From contig JAMPXC010000013.1 of the NCBI GenBank assembly GCA_023701385.1, positions 1 to 64,000 on the forward strand: DNA of 64,000 nt, given 5' to 3'. Source of the DNA: Pseudobdellovibrio sp. (lineage in GTDB: Bacteria > Bdellovibrionota > Bdellovibrionia > Bdellovibrionales > Bdellovibrionaceae). Positions 34,567-44,048 of this stretch are shown here, in pieces. Positions within the stretch are counted from its first letter, which is position 1. Each line of letters opens with the position of its first letter. Under the pieces are notes generated by a model. It saw nothing but the letters and a program-made list of their open reading frames with translations, did no database searches and was not told where the DNA came from. The position numbers were made by a program, and so were the translations under genes.

Positions 34567-35808
34567 TTGCGTTTTAATACTCTTCCCAATGATTTTAAAA
34601 AATTAATTACGGCCCGCTTCTTTTTTACTTTCGCCGTACAAATGCAAGCTGTTGTTCTTGGTTGGCGCATTTACGATTTGTTAAAAGATCCCTTATCACT
34701 TGGCTTAATCGGTTTAACAGAGGCTGTGCCTGCCATTGGCTTAGCACTTTATGCTGGTTACCTAGTTGATCGCCTTCGTCCGATTCAAGTTTATCGTAAA
34801 GTGATTATGGTAAGTTTTGTTTCAAGCTTAGTTGTTTTAGTTGAACATATCTTTGCAGGAAATCTTTCTGTTTACCAACAAGCGGGAATGTTATATTCAG
34901 CCGCTTTCTTAACTGGTATTGCGCGCGCTTTTTCTCAACCCGCGATTTTTGCAACCGTTCCTCGCTTGGTTGAAAGATCGCAACTTATGCAGGCCACAGC
35001 CACCAGCACTTCAGCAATGCAGATTGCGCGTATCGCAGGCCCCGCCGCCGGTGGTTTTATCTTTGGATTTTTTGGCGCGATCACAACTTCAAGTTTAGTT
35101 TGTCTTTTATTAATCATTGCAAGCATTGCGATGATGCTTATTAAAAAAGATATCGCACCGCCTGAGTCACGCCCCCATCACACAAATATTAAAGACGAAT
35201 TATTATCAGGTGCTCGTTTTGTCTTTAGACACCCGATTTTATTTCCGGCTTTATCATTAGATATGGTGTCGGTCTTATTTGGTGGCGTTACAGCGCTTCT
35301 TCCGATTTTTGCCAATGAAATTTTAATGGTCGGGCCTAAAGGCTTGGGGGCTCTGCGTGCAGCACCTGCTGTGGGGGCTACAATTATGAGTCTGTACTTA
35401 GCCCGCAAGTCTTTAAGAGGAAATTCCGGCACATGGTTATTTTCGGCCGTGATCGGTTTTGGTTTATGCATTTTATTCTTCGCTATGAGCAAAACCTTTT
35501 GGATTTCACTTGTCGCTTTAGCTCTAAGCGGAGGCTTTGATAGCATTAGCATGATGATCCGCTCAGCGGCTGTTCAACTCTCATCGCCAGATCATATGCG
35601 CGGAAAGATTTCTGCGGTAAATTCTATTTTTATCGGCTCATCGAATGAATTAGGTGAAGTTGAATCAGGTATCGCGGCCAAAGTTTTAGGAACTGTGCCG
35701 TCAGTTTATTTCGGGGCCACGATGTGTTTACTCACCGTAGCCCTGATTGCGTATTGGTCGCCAACACTGCGCAAAATGGAGCTTGAAAAGCTTCACGCTG
35801 CACATTAG
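34567..35808 (+). CDS. MFS transporter (enterobactin-exporter-like)
   Basis: A 413-residue transporter with 12 likely helices and an MFS_3-like profile (ARFFFTFAVQMQAVVLGWRI; GLTEAVPAIGLALYAGYLVDR; FSQPAIFATVPRLVE). Related members export small molecules such as siderophores. The start is TTG at 34567. The stop is 3 bp from the convergent gene. Confidence 0.85.
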   Translation: MRFNTLPNDFKKLITARFFFTFAVQMQAVVLGWRIYDLLKDPLSLGLIGLTEAVPAIGLALYAGYLVDRLRPIQVYRKVIMVSFVSSLVVLVEHIFAGNLSVYQQAGMLYSAAFLTGIARAFSQPAIFATVPRLVERSQLMQATATSTSAMQIARIAGPAAGGFIFGFFGAITTSSLVCLLLIIASIAMMLIKKDIAPPESRPHHTNIKDELLSGARFVFRHPILFPALSLDMVSVLFGGVTALLPIFANEILMVGPKGLGALRAAPAVGATIMSLYLARKSLRGNSGTWLFSAVIGFGLCILFFAMSKTFWISLVALALSGGFDSISMMIRSAAVQLSSPDHMRGKISAVNSIFIGSSNELGEVESGIAAKVLGTVPSVYFGATMCLLTVALIAYWSPTLRKMELEKLHAAH

Positions 35809-35811
35809 CGA

Positions 35812-36234
35812 TTACTCACGCAAAGCTTTTTGAGTTTTTGTATTTAAATTATCCATAGCAGTGGCAATTTTAATTTTCATATTTTTCCAACTGCTTTCAG
35901 ATGATCTATCTAAGTTATCAAGATCAGTTTTGATTTTCATTTTAGTTTTTTCTAAATCGGCAATGGTTGTCTGTTTAACTTTAGACCCTTTCACTTTAGC
36001 TTTTTCTTTTAAAGTCATGATTTCAGCTTCAGCACTTTCAAGCTTCATCGACATCTCTTGCTTAAACGAAGCCATGTCTTCTCTAAAACCTGAGGTCGTA
36101 GCGCTGTCCTCGCGCTTTTCTGAGCCGGTTGTTGTTTGTGTTGTTGTAGTCGTTGGTTTAGTTGTTCCTTCAGCAAAAGCTGTTGTCGTTACAATAAGAC
36201 AAGCAGCCGCTGCAAATTTTGCGAAATGCTTCAT
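35812..36234 (-). CDS. Exported coiled-coil protein
   Basis: A 140-residue protein with a signal peptide (ending AFAEG), then a Thr-rich linker (KPTTTTTQTTTG) and a long charged alpha-helical, probably coiled-coil, region (AEIMTLKEKAKVKGSK; KMKIKTDLDNLDRSSESSWK). Likely periplasmic structural or stress protein. AGGAGA precedes the ATG. No family recognised. Confidence 0.65.
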   Translation of the reverse strand: MKHFAKFAAAACLIVTTTAFAEGTTKPTTTTTQTTTGSEKREDSATTSGFREDMASFKQEMSMKLESAEAEIMTLKEKAKVKGSKVKQTTIADLEKTKMKIKTDLDNLDRSSESSWKNMKIKIATAMDNLNTKTQKALRE

Positions 36235-36320
36235 TTGCGATTCTCCTTATGTATTTATAGAGAATCGCTTTTGCAAAATTTAGACTTGGTATATTCGGCC
36301 CCGTCTGGGGCAATTACGTA

Positions 36321-37535
36321 CTAGAGGGGGTGTAACTTATAAATGGCTGTTCCAAAAATCCATTTTTGATTTTCGGTCGCCACCACCGTTGAAACAACGA
36401 TTTCGTTGTTATTGTTAATATCGACGTTGCCTCCAAAACCAGGAAAGTCATTTTTGCGTAAGATCGCACCCATTCCCTGATCCGTTAAGATCGAATCACC
36501 TTCACCCAACAATCTTTTAACTTCTGCTGTTGGTGTTGCAAATGGATTTGCTAAATAGATACCGCGTAACCCTTTGCTGTTTTTCGCACGAAACACCACA
36601 AAGCCGTTATCATTAATCTGCGGCGAGAACATTTCAATTTGTGAAATATCATTTTGCCCTTCACGAGCCACTTCATAGTGGACACCGTCTTTAACCGCAA
36701 CAATCATGCGTACGCGGTCTTTTAACACGGCTGTGAACACAACAAGACCTGCATTGGTAATAGCTGGGCTATTATCAAATGATTTGTAAGGTGAAAGCGG
36801 GTCGCTATCAGAATCTTGCGCCAGCACTGTTTTTTGATAACTCTTTTCACCAAAAGCTGTAAAGTGCGGCGTTAATAAAACGATCTGGTCCGGAGCCTCT
36901 TCGGCGTAATTAAATTTTTCACCAACACGGGCTTTAAAGATCCATTGTGAAGCGGCATTTACACTTGGGCCAAATAAATAAGAATAACCACCGTCTTCAT
37001 TAATGATTTCAGAAAGCTTGTCTGAACGATACTCGAAAAAGCTTCTGTTATTTTCTGAATCTGTTGAACGAAACACATACGACGCATCACTGGTGGCTTG
37101 CGGGTAATTTACGGCCGCCATATTTTTTGCCGGAAAAATATTTTCAGTCATTTGCTTTTGCGAGTTAAAAGAAAAAATTCCGTCACTTGTGATTTCGTCA
37201 AATTGGCTAAAAAGCACATCACCACGATCAAGCATCTTAGGATCGCTGACCATTTTTTCTTTAGGCGCATAATAAACGATACGGCCATCCAGGTCGTTAC
37301 GAGTCTTAAGCCAAACTGCAGCCTGTTCACTATGATCACCGTTTTGATCCACTCCACCCGATACAGCTATAAAAGCTACCTCACCAGCATCGTTAATACT
37401 TGGAGAAGTGCTATTGACCATCGCATAGACCGGCAAATTATATGTGCTGCCCCCGTTAGTACGAGCTAACAGCTCGCTTTTATATTCAGGTAAAGTTGAA
37501 GTCATTGCGGCTAATGAAAGAACAGCTAAAAGCAT
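36321..37535 (-). CDS. Exported beta-propeller-like protein
   Basis: A 404-residue protein with a short hydrophobic N-terminus and repeats of the form SINDAGEVAFIAVSGG, AITNAGLVVFTAVL and PQINDNGFVVFRAKN, like the DUF7453-type repeats of secreted proteins. AAGGA precedes the ATG. It begins 11 bp after the stop of a receiver/membrane/PAS protein and is likely cotranscribed with it. Function unknown. Confidence 0.6.
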   Translation of the reverse strand: MLLAVLSLAAMTSTLPEYKSELLARTNGGSTYNLPVYAMVNSTSPSINDAGEVAFIAVSGGVDQNGDHSEQAAVWLKTRNDLDGRIVYYAPKEKMVSDPKMLDRGDVLFSQFDEITSDGIFSFNSQKQMTENIFPAKNMAAVNYPQATSDASYVFRSTDSENNRSFFEYRSDKLSEIINEDGGYSYLFGPSVNAASQWIFKARVGEKFNYAEEAPDQIVLLTPHFTAFGEKSYQKTVLAQDSDSDPLSPYKSFDNSPAITNAGLVVFTAVLKDRVRMIVAVKDGVHYEVAREGQNDISQIEMFSPQINDNGFVVFRAKNSKGLRGIYLANPFATPTAEVKRLLGEGDSILTDQGMGAILRKNDFPGFGGNVDINNNNEIVVSTVVATENQKWIFGTAIYKLHPL

Positions 37536-37546
37536 AAATTTTATCC

Positions 37547-39361
37547 TTACTCGGATACGGTAGCAGGTGTCATGCTTTCGACAAAGATAATAATGCCTGA
37601 AACTTGATTATTAATATCAAACCACGGCCTGATTTCGCCTTTAACATTAAACAGGCGTCCGTTGTTATCGGCTATGTTTTCAAATTTTGTGTTAATGATT
37701 TCTCCATTCATGGCACGCTGGTTTAATATTTTAACCTCATCTGAAAGATTCGGAAAAATTTCGTAGTGCGATTTGCCGATAATGTTTTTATCTTTTAAAT
37801 TAAAGTCATCAATCCACTTACGGCTGGCTAGAACATAGCGCATATTCTTATCTAGAACAGCTACAGGGTTTGGCACTCTTTTAAGCACAAACTGTAATTC
37901 GCGTTCGCGATTTTGTAAAAATTTAACCGTTTGTTCTGCCTGCAATTCATTTTTGATTTGTTTTAACGTCGCCCACAAAATCACACCTGTTAAAATTGTT
38001 ATGGTCGCAATAAGAATAAAAATAACTTCTAAATTTGCAAAAGAGGTTCTTGGTGTGTAATAAAAAATTAAAAAACTGGCCACGATCATTAAAGCGTTGG
38101 ACCAGTAAAGCATCTTACGTCCCACTTTTGCACTGGTTCGGCGATTTGAAAAAATCGACATAACCCCAAGCTTTGGATTCAAATAAAAAATTCCTACAGT
38201 TAAAACCATTAACGCTAAAAGAATCGGCCGTGACTGCGCCGAATAAGGAACAACTTGGTTAAACTCGTCTTGCTTAAAAATATGCCCTAAAAACCCAACC
38301 ATCGTTAAAAATAACGATAACAAGCTAAACCCTTCAGTCAAATTAATCGCATATTTAAAAAACTTGAATCGGTTAAATAATAAAGCCAGCGATATAAACA
38401 TAAAACTAAGCGCTGTAGTAATGGCCATTCTGCCTGGCGCATTAAATTCGTTAACAAACTTGTCACTAGCTAACAATTCATCTATTCCCAAATTAAGTGA
38501 TGATACGTCTTGGAGAACCGTCAAAGATGAAATGGCAAGGGCCGCCATCATAGCAGCTAGAGACGCTAGTTTCCAGCCCGGCGTTAAGCGCACCTCATTT
38601 TCGATCCACAAAGAAAAACTTAAAAGAAAAATACTAAGTATGGAATTTATTTTTAGCGTTGCCCCATAACTTGTGTATGCCACCAACCACGGAATATCAA
38701 ACACATAGCCAAGAATGCCTAACACACCGATGGCTATGCAAAAAGCAACGCAGATTTTAACCCAACGGTAATAAAGGCTTGCGGATTTTTCAGAAGCTTT
38801 ACTGCCATGTTTTCTTTTTTTAATCAGATAGAGTTTTTCAGAAACGCCAAATTCATCTTCTAGCGCTTTAGTAGCTAAAATACGACTTTTGATCGCATCG
38901 GCTTCTTCAAAGACTTTATCCTGCATGCGTGTGAACTTCTTAAGCGCAAGTTGAATTGCCGCAGCTAAAGCTGGCTGATCATAAGGCTTAGGTAAAAAAC
39001 CATACACATCTAAATCAGCCAACTGATGTAAAGTCGCTTCATTGACTGTGCCGGTAATTAATATTGAGGGAATATTTAAACGATTAAGCTCTCTGATTAC
39101 ATCTAATCCTGTTTTGTCACCAGTTAAGACCAAATCAACAAGCACTATATCGACTTGAGTGACTTTAAGGGCGGCCATAGTTGTTTCAAAACTGGTCGCC
39201 ACCCCAGCCGGCTGATAACCTAACTGATCTAACATGGCCTCAGTTAAAATAATCGATGTAGGCTCGTCTTCAACAAGAAATACTCTGGCCGAAGTTATCG
39301 TCTTCTCTTTCGCTCGATTAATTTTGTTTAGCCTTTTTTCTGGCTGGTGTTCAGTCTCCAC
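37547..39361 (-). CDS. Receiver-membrane-PAS protein without output domain
   Basis: A 604-residue protein. Receiver domain at about 25-140 (VFLVEDEP, phosphoacceptor in IVLVDLVLTG, Lys in FLPKPYD), then roughly eight hydrophobic helices (about 205-460) and one PAS domain (about 490-595, VPNPVAVLDKNMRYVLAS). No kinase, GGDEF or HTH follows, which is unusual. It may signal by partner binding. Its C-terminus is followed closely by the exported propeller-like gene. Confidence 0.82.
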   Translation of the reverse strand: METEHQPEKRLNKINRAKEKTITSARVFLVEDEPTSIILTEAMLDQLGYQPAGVATSFETTMAALKVTQVDIVLVDLVLTGDKTGLDVIRELNRLNIPSILITGTVNEATLHQLADLDVYGFLPKPYDQPALAAAIQLALKKFTRMQDKVFEEADAIKSRILATKALEDEFGVSEKLYLIKKRKHGSKASEKSASLYYRWVKICVAFCIAIGVLGILGYVFDIPWLVAYTSYGATLKINSILSIFLLSFSLWIENEVRLTPGWKLASLAAMMAALAISSLTVLQDVSSLNLGIDELLASDKFVNEFNAPGRMAITTALSFMFISLALLFNRFKFFKYAINLTEGFSLLSLFLTMVGFLGHIFKQDEFNQVVPYSAQSRPILLALMVLTVGIFYLNPKLGVMSIFSNRRTSAKVGRKMLYWSNALMIVASFLIFYYTPRTSFANLEVIFILIATITILTGVILWATLKQIKNELQAEQTVKFLQNRERELQFVLKRVPNPVAVLDKNMRYVLASRKWIDDFNLKDKNIIGKSHYEIFPNLSDEVKILNQRAMNGEIINTKFENIADNNGRLFNVKGEIRPWFDINNQVSGIIIFVESMTPATVSE

Positions 39362-39523
39362 AAAGGTCTAATCAGAGCAACGCCAGTGCCAGCGTCTCAT
39401 TCTAGAAAACGAGTCAATTTGCCACATTTATGTTAAGACGCCTACACATGTGTAGATAACTCCATTGGAAGAACGCAACTCTCTCCTATATTCTTGAAGA
39501 GCGAAATATTAAGAGAGGTCTTT

Positions 39524-39898
39524 ATGAGAATCCTACTAGTTGACGATGACAAAGAAATTAGATTTGCCTTAGCCAACGTGCTTCAGGCCAAACACAAATT
39601 CAGCGTGGTCGAAGCTAGCTCTGGCCAAGAAGCCATTGCTGCCTTGAGCGCAAAAAATGATTTTACGTTAATCATTTCTGATTTTCAAATGGACAACGGC
39701 AATGGTGATGTGATCGTTGATTTTCTTAAAAGCCAAAATGTAGATATTCCCCTTATCTTCTTTTCCGGCTCGCAAGAGATTAAATCTGCTGAAATTAGCG
39801 CACCTATTTTAAAATGTTTCGCCAAATCTGAAGTTTTTCACCTGATTGAATACGTTGAATTTTTATGGAGCCAAACAGCGCAACGCGCAGTTGTCTGA
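39524..39898 (+). CDS. Single-domain response regulator
   Basis: A 124-residue receiver starting at ATG 39524 behind AGAGAGG. Acidic pocket VDDDKE, phosphoacceptor Asp in IISDFQMDNG, conserved Ser in FFSGSQ and Lys in CFAKSE. No output domain. It stands 160 bp from the receiver-membrane-PAS gene, divergently oriented, and may be its partner. Confidence 0.88.
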   Translation: MRILLVDDDKEIRFALANVLQAKHKFSVVEASSGQEAIAALSAKNDFTLIISDFQMDNGNGDVIVDFLKSQNVDIPLIFFSGSQEIKSAEISAPILKCFAKSEVFHLIEYVEFLWSQTAQRAVV

Positions 39899-39926
39899 GG
39901 ACTAGACTTATTGAATACTGTTTTCT

Positions 39927-41138
39927 ATGAAAAAATGTATTCTGAGTTTAGCCGCGATCTCGTTATTGGCCTGCCAATCACAATCTAAAAAATTAACTTT
40001 ACCTGAAGCCCCACAAGTCACACTGACTAAAGCCGAAGTGCAATTAAAGCCCGTTGAAGGTTTTAATTTTAAATGGGGTGGCTTTTCAGGCCTGTCATTT
40101 ATTAAAGAAGAAAAAAATGGTGACTTACTATTTTGGACTTTAACTGACCGAGGCCCTAACGGAGCTGAATTTAAACGTGATAAAAAAGTAATGCGCGGGT
40201 TCTTTAGCCCGAACTTCACACCTAGCTTTATTCAGCTTAAATACATTAAAGCTGAAAACAAAGTAGTTATTGTAAAAACGATCCCGTTTCATAATTCAGA
40301 TAATAAACCCATGTCAGGTCTTCCACCGAAAGAATCCATTTCTAAAGTTGAATCTCCGACAGATCTTATCGGCACAAGTTTAGAACAAGATAATAACGGC
40401 GTTGATTCCGAATCAATGACTGTTGATGAAAAAAATCATTTCTGGGTAGGCGAAGAATATTTTCCTTCTATTTTAGAATTTGATGCCAAAGGAAAATTAG
40501 TATCTCGTCTTTTTCCAGCAGCGCAACCTAACACTGCTTTAAAGAAAAATGAAATTCCAAATGCTTTCGCTCATCGTGGCTTTAACCGTGGTTTTGAAGC
40601 GATCGGTTATAAAAATGGTAAAATATTTTTTATGTCACAAAGCCCCCTGAAAGTTCCGGATGTTCATAAAGACAAAGAATTTTCGGTGATTCGCATTGGT
40701 GTATTTAACACAAAAACCAGAATGTATGAGGCTGAATACCTTTACCCGTTAACACATAGAAAAGTGGATAAGATCGGCGATCTGACGATGATCAGTGATA
40801 CTGAATTTTATGTGATCGAACAAAATGGTGAGGTTGGTGCCGATAGCGTTCACTTAATTTACAAAGTAGATCTGTCAAAAGCGACAAACCTGGTAAAATC
40901 ACCTTTAGAGCAAAATCCAGAAACATACTCGCAAAAAGATTTACTCGCAAAAGTAACTCCAGTAGCCAAAACTTTAGCTGTGAATTTAGTTAAAGCGGGA
41001 TACAACGAATTTGAAAAGATGGAAGGTTTAACGATTATCAACGGCAAAACGTTAGCTATTATCAATGATAATGACTTTGGCGTTCAGGATAACAAAATCA
41101 CTGAACGTTCAGCTGTATTAGGAATCATTGCTCAGTAA
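39927..41138 (+). CDS. Esterase-like phytase-family lipoprotein
   Basis: A 403-residue lipoprotein with lipobox LLAC (Cys16). The body matches the phytase-like/esterase-like (PF13449) pattern: FKWGGFSGLSF, LTDRGPNGAEF, DSESMTVDEKNHFWVGEEYF and HRGFNRGFEAIGY, with many acidic residues for metals. Probably a periplasmic or outer-membrane phosphoesterase; substrate unknown. Confidence 0.83.
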   Translation: MKKCILSLAAISLLACQSQSKKLTLPEAPQVTLTKAEVQLKPVEGFNFKWGGFSGLSFIKEEKNGDLLFWTLTDRGPNGAEFKRDKKVMRGFFSPNFTPSFIQLKYIKAENKVVIVKTIPFHNSDNKPMSGLPPKESISKVESPTDLIGTSLEQDNNGVDSESMTVDEKNHFWVGEEYFPSILEFDAKGKLVSRLFPAAQPNTALKKNEIPNAFAHRGFNRGFEAIGYKNGKIFFMSQSPLKVPDVHKDKEFSVIRIGVFNTKTRMYEAEYLYPLTHRKVDKIGDLTMISDTEFYVIEQNGEVGADSVHLIYKVDLSKATNLVKSPLEQNPETYSQKDLLAKVTPVAKTLAVNLVKAGYNEFEKMEGLTIINGKTLAIINDNDFGVQDNKITERSAVLGIIAQ

Positions 41139-41144
41139 TTGAAC

Positions 41145-41882
41145 CTACAGGGCATACTCAACTAAGAGTGGAATATGATCGGAAAGCTTTTTCCAAGGGT
41201 TTCCGATCATCGGCTTACACGTGACAATATCCATATTACGCGAATACACGCGGTCTAACGTGAGCACCGGAAAAAAGCTCGGAAACGATCTCGCCGGTCT
41301 TTCGTGAAACTTGGTATGCGCTTCGTCTAACCCGATCTCTTGGGTAAACATCTGATGAAGTTCGCCTGTCCAATCATTAAAATCGCCTGCCATAATAAAT
41401 TTCTCTTGGTCTTGCACATCAGCTTTTATTTGCGAGACAATTTTTTGATATTGCATACGGCGCCCACGACTTAATAAATCTAGATGTACATTATATAAAT
41501 GAATACGCTGTTTAAGATCAGGAATTTCAACTTCACAATGCAATAACCCCCGTTGCTCAAAACGATTGGTCGACATCACCGTGTGTTTTTCTTGCACAAT
41601 CGGAAACCGGCTTAATGTGGCGTTGCCGTAATGAAACTGTGAAAAGATAGCGTTTTTTGCATACGAATAATGTGACCACAGCTGATCTGCTAAAAATTCA
41701 AACTGGCCTTCGGTGGGCCAATTGTTTTTTTCACTTTTACTGTGTTCGCCGACCACTTCCTGCAAAAGTACAATATCAGCCGAGGTCGTACTTAACGCTT
41801 CTTTAATCTTACGCAAGATATATTTAAGTCCGCCTGCCGAGAAACCTTTGTGAATATTATATGTCATTACTTTTAATTTCAT
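41145..41882 (-). CDS. YbhP-like endonuclease/exonuclease/phosphatase-family protein
   Basis: A 245-residue EEP-family protein: MTYNIHKGFS, ADIVLLQEV with the catalytic Glu, MAGDFNDWTG and SDHIPLLVEY. ATG 41882 overlaps the upstream phospholipase D gene stop as ATGA. In E. coli the EEP gene ybhP is likewise next to clsB. It probably hydrolyses phosphoesters in lipid metabolism; the substrate is not known. Confidence 0.85.
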   Translation of the reverse strand: MKLKVMTYNIHKGFSAGGLKYILRKIKEALSTTSADIVLLQEVVGEHSKSEKNNWPTEGQFEFLADQLWSHYSYAKNAIFSQFHYGNATLSRFPIVQEKHTVMSTNRFEQRGLLHCEVEIPDLKQRIHLYNVHLDLLSRGRRMQYQKIVSQIKADVQDQEKFIMAGDFNDWTGELHQMFTQEIGLDEAHTKFHERPARSFPSFFPVLTLDRVYSRNMDIVTCKPMIGNPWKKLSDHIPLLVEYAL

Positions 41883-43021
41883 AACCAATACCTAAACCAG
41901 TAAAAAATGTTTGCGATAATTCGTAAAAAAATATTTGAGTGACCTTTGTCTTCAAGAGTAATCATCTTCGACTGCGCTACATCGGCCCGCCATTGTTTTT
42001 CAAGCTTTTCAAGCCATTCTTGTTGATCAATCACTACTTCTACTTCAAGATCATGGATAAGGCTTCTGTGGTTGAAATTATAGGACCCCACGGTTCCCCA
42101 TTGATCCACGATCATAGACTTAGCGTGCAAGATCCGGTCTTGATATTCGTAAATTTTAACGCCCGCTTTCAAAAGACGATCGTATAAAAGCCACGCCGTC
42201 CACTTCATAAAGGGCATATCACTGATGGCCGGTAAACAAAGATTCACATCCACACCGCGACGCGCGGCTCTTGCTAAAGCTTGAACTGTTTTTCGATTTG
42301 GCAAAAAGTACGCTGTCGTGATCCATATTCGTGTTTGGGCTTCGTTGAAAGACTGGATTAATTTGCGTAGCCGAACTAAGCGGTGCTTGCGGCGAGCGCT
42401 TAAACGTAAGACGTTATAATGAAGACTCCAAGCCTCTGTCAGTTTATTTGGCTTAGCTCTTTCCCAGGCAAATTGACTGGTACTAACCAGCGTCTCAATC
42501 GGTGCGCCCCGCACTTCGACTCCGGTATCACGCCACGCCTTGTTTTGTGAGATTTCTTCACTGTGCACGTTGTTGATATTCTGGCTTCCAACGAAAGCCA
42601 CTTTCTGATCGATTAAAAAAACTTTGCGGTGATCACGATTATTCAGTTTGCGAAACATCAAAAAAAAACGACGAATATTTTTCCAGGTTAAATCTTTTAA
42701 TGAAAAACGGCGTAAAAAATTTAACCGAATCGGTAACGGATGATAAACTTTAAAATTGATATTATTAGCCTTACAATAACTATCGATATCGCCCAGAAAA
42801 CCAATCGTTCCGATACCGTCGACAAGTAAGTAAACTTTGACTCCACGCTCGCGGGCTTCTTTTAAACTTTGCAGAATTTTTTTTCCAAGCTCATCAAAAT
42901 TGAACATGTACATTTCAACTCTGATTTCATAAACAGCCTGATGGATACTTTCTAAAACAGAAGAAAAGTACCCATCACCAGAAAAATAAAATTTTACATC
43001 ACTCCAGTTTTGAACAGCCAC
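41879..43021 (-). CDS. clsB: Cardiolipin synthase B-like phospholipase D protein
   Basis: A 380-residue protein with two HKD motifs (HRKVFLIDQKVAFVGSQN and HAKSMIVDQWGTVGSYNFNHRS), no N-terminal membrane domain, and the ClsB-type layout. It should make cardiolipin from phospholipids at the inner membrane. The start is GTG at 43021. It is coupled to the YbhP-like gene by 4 nt and preceded by a DUF4383-like gene 20 bp away. Confidence 0.82.
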   Translation of the reverse strand: MAVQNWSDVKFYFSGDGYFSSVLESIHQAVYEIRVEMYMFNFDELGKKILQSLKEARERGVKVYLLVDGIGTIGFLGDIDSYCKANNINFKVYHPLPIRLNFLRRFSLKDLTWKNIRRFFLMFRKLNNRDHRKVFLIDQKVAFVGSQNINNVHSEEISQNKAWRDTGVEVRGAPIETLVSTSQFAWERAKPNKLTEAWSLHYNVLRLSARRKHRLVRLRKLIQSFNEAQTRIWITTAYFLPNRKTVQALARAARRGVDVNLCLPAISDMPFMKWTAWLLYDRLLKAGVKIYEYQDRILHAKSMIVDQWGTVGSYNFNHRSLIHDLEVEVVIDQQEWLEKLEKQWRADVAQSKMITLEDKGHSNIFLRIIANIFYWFRYWL

Positions 43022-43041
43022 TTAAAAAGCTTTCTACAGCA

Positions 43042-43461
43042 TTAAGCTGTACGTTTAACTGCACTGTAACCAAAAATTCCACTGGCTAAGGCCATCACGG
43101 CATGAAGCCAAATTCCCGCACCAAAAAGCGGTACATAACCAAACAATGTATTTGTTTGCGGAAATAATCCCAGCACGGCAAACAGAGCTGATAACATAAA
43201 TACCCAGCGCGAAAAGCTAATCGAACGCGGCAGACTTAACACCGGATCACTGGCGGCTGCGACCCCCCATAAGCCAAAGCCGATCAAGATCGCTTTATTT
43301 ACAATATTTAACGGAAAAATTCCCAGAAACAGGCCATAGCTAGTTTCGATTTTTAAAATAGGCAATCCGAAAGCTAGACCAGTAAACGCTGGAATTAACG
43401 ATAATGCACCGATAACCAGCATGATAATACCGCCTACCAGCGCAAAATTTTTTGCATTCAT
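43042..43461 (-). CDS. DUF4383-like membrane protein
   Basis: Starting at ATG 43461, which GGAGG precedes, the 139-residue protein has four hydrophobic helices (GGIIMLVIGALSLIP; GLFLGIFPLNIVNKAILIG; and two more). It matches the DUF4383-type pattern by eye. Function unknown. It leads the operon with clsB and the EEP gene. Confidence 0.7.
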   Translation of the reverse strand: MNAKNFALVGGIIMLVIGALSLIPAFTGLAFGLPILKIETSYGLFLGIFPLNIVNKAILIGFGLWGVAAASDPVLSLPRSISFSRWVFMLSALFAVLGLFPQTNTLFGYVPLFGAGIWLHAVMALASGIFGYSAVKRTA

Positions 43462-43619
43462 AAAAACCTCCATGTTAAGGGTTTAAATGAGCAAAACGCG
43501 TGCGGGCTATAAGCTATTCCATTGTTTTTTAATTACAAAATGCTGTGGTATTTCGCCCACGCCTTGTGGCAAAATTCGTGTAGCTTATAACAAACAAATA
43601 GCTAATTGCGAGAAACGAA

Positions 43620-43916
43620 CTACTTCGCTTTTAGACTTAACTTAAAACCTAAAAGATCAATCAGCTTTAAGAATGTGTCTAGGCGCGGGTTTCCGTTTTC
43701 AGAAAGAACACGGTAAAGATTTTCGCGGTTAAGATCAGCTTCTGCGGCGAACTTTTTAAACCCGCGGGCTGAAGCTACAGTTCGCATCGCCAGCAGAATC
43801 TCATCAGCATTATGACTTTCATCTATGGCATTTTGCAAATACACAATTTCAGAATGCGGGTTACGTTTTAGATTTTCTTTGATGATCGCTTGCTTGTAAA
43901 GTTGTGCTTTTGACAT
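43620..43916 (-). CDS. Orphan addiction-module antidote protein (HTH)
   Basis: A 98-residue protein of the putative addiction-module antidote (COG3636, HigA-like) type with a helix-turn-helix: FKKFAAEADLNRENLYRVLS and DTFLKLIDLLGFKL. Family members are antitoxins of RelE/ParE-type toxins. No toxin gene was found in either flank (43462-43619 and 43917-44048), so it is orphan or acts as an ordinary regulator. Confidence 0.8.
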   Translation of the reverse strand: MSKAQLYKQAIIKENLKRNPHSEIVYLQNAIDESHNADEILLAMRTVASARGFKKFAAEADLNRENLYRVLSENGNPRLDTFLKLIDLLGFKLSLKAK

Positions 43917-44048
43917 AGTTTATTTGTAGCTTGCCAGCTACATAGGGACAAACTGTGTCTCTATGAAACATAGTAATCTGGACTAAAAGCCAACCTCGCT
44001 TCAAAAGCTTTCTCACAGAATGAATTTGGACTAAAATTATCATTAGGC

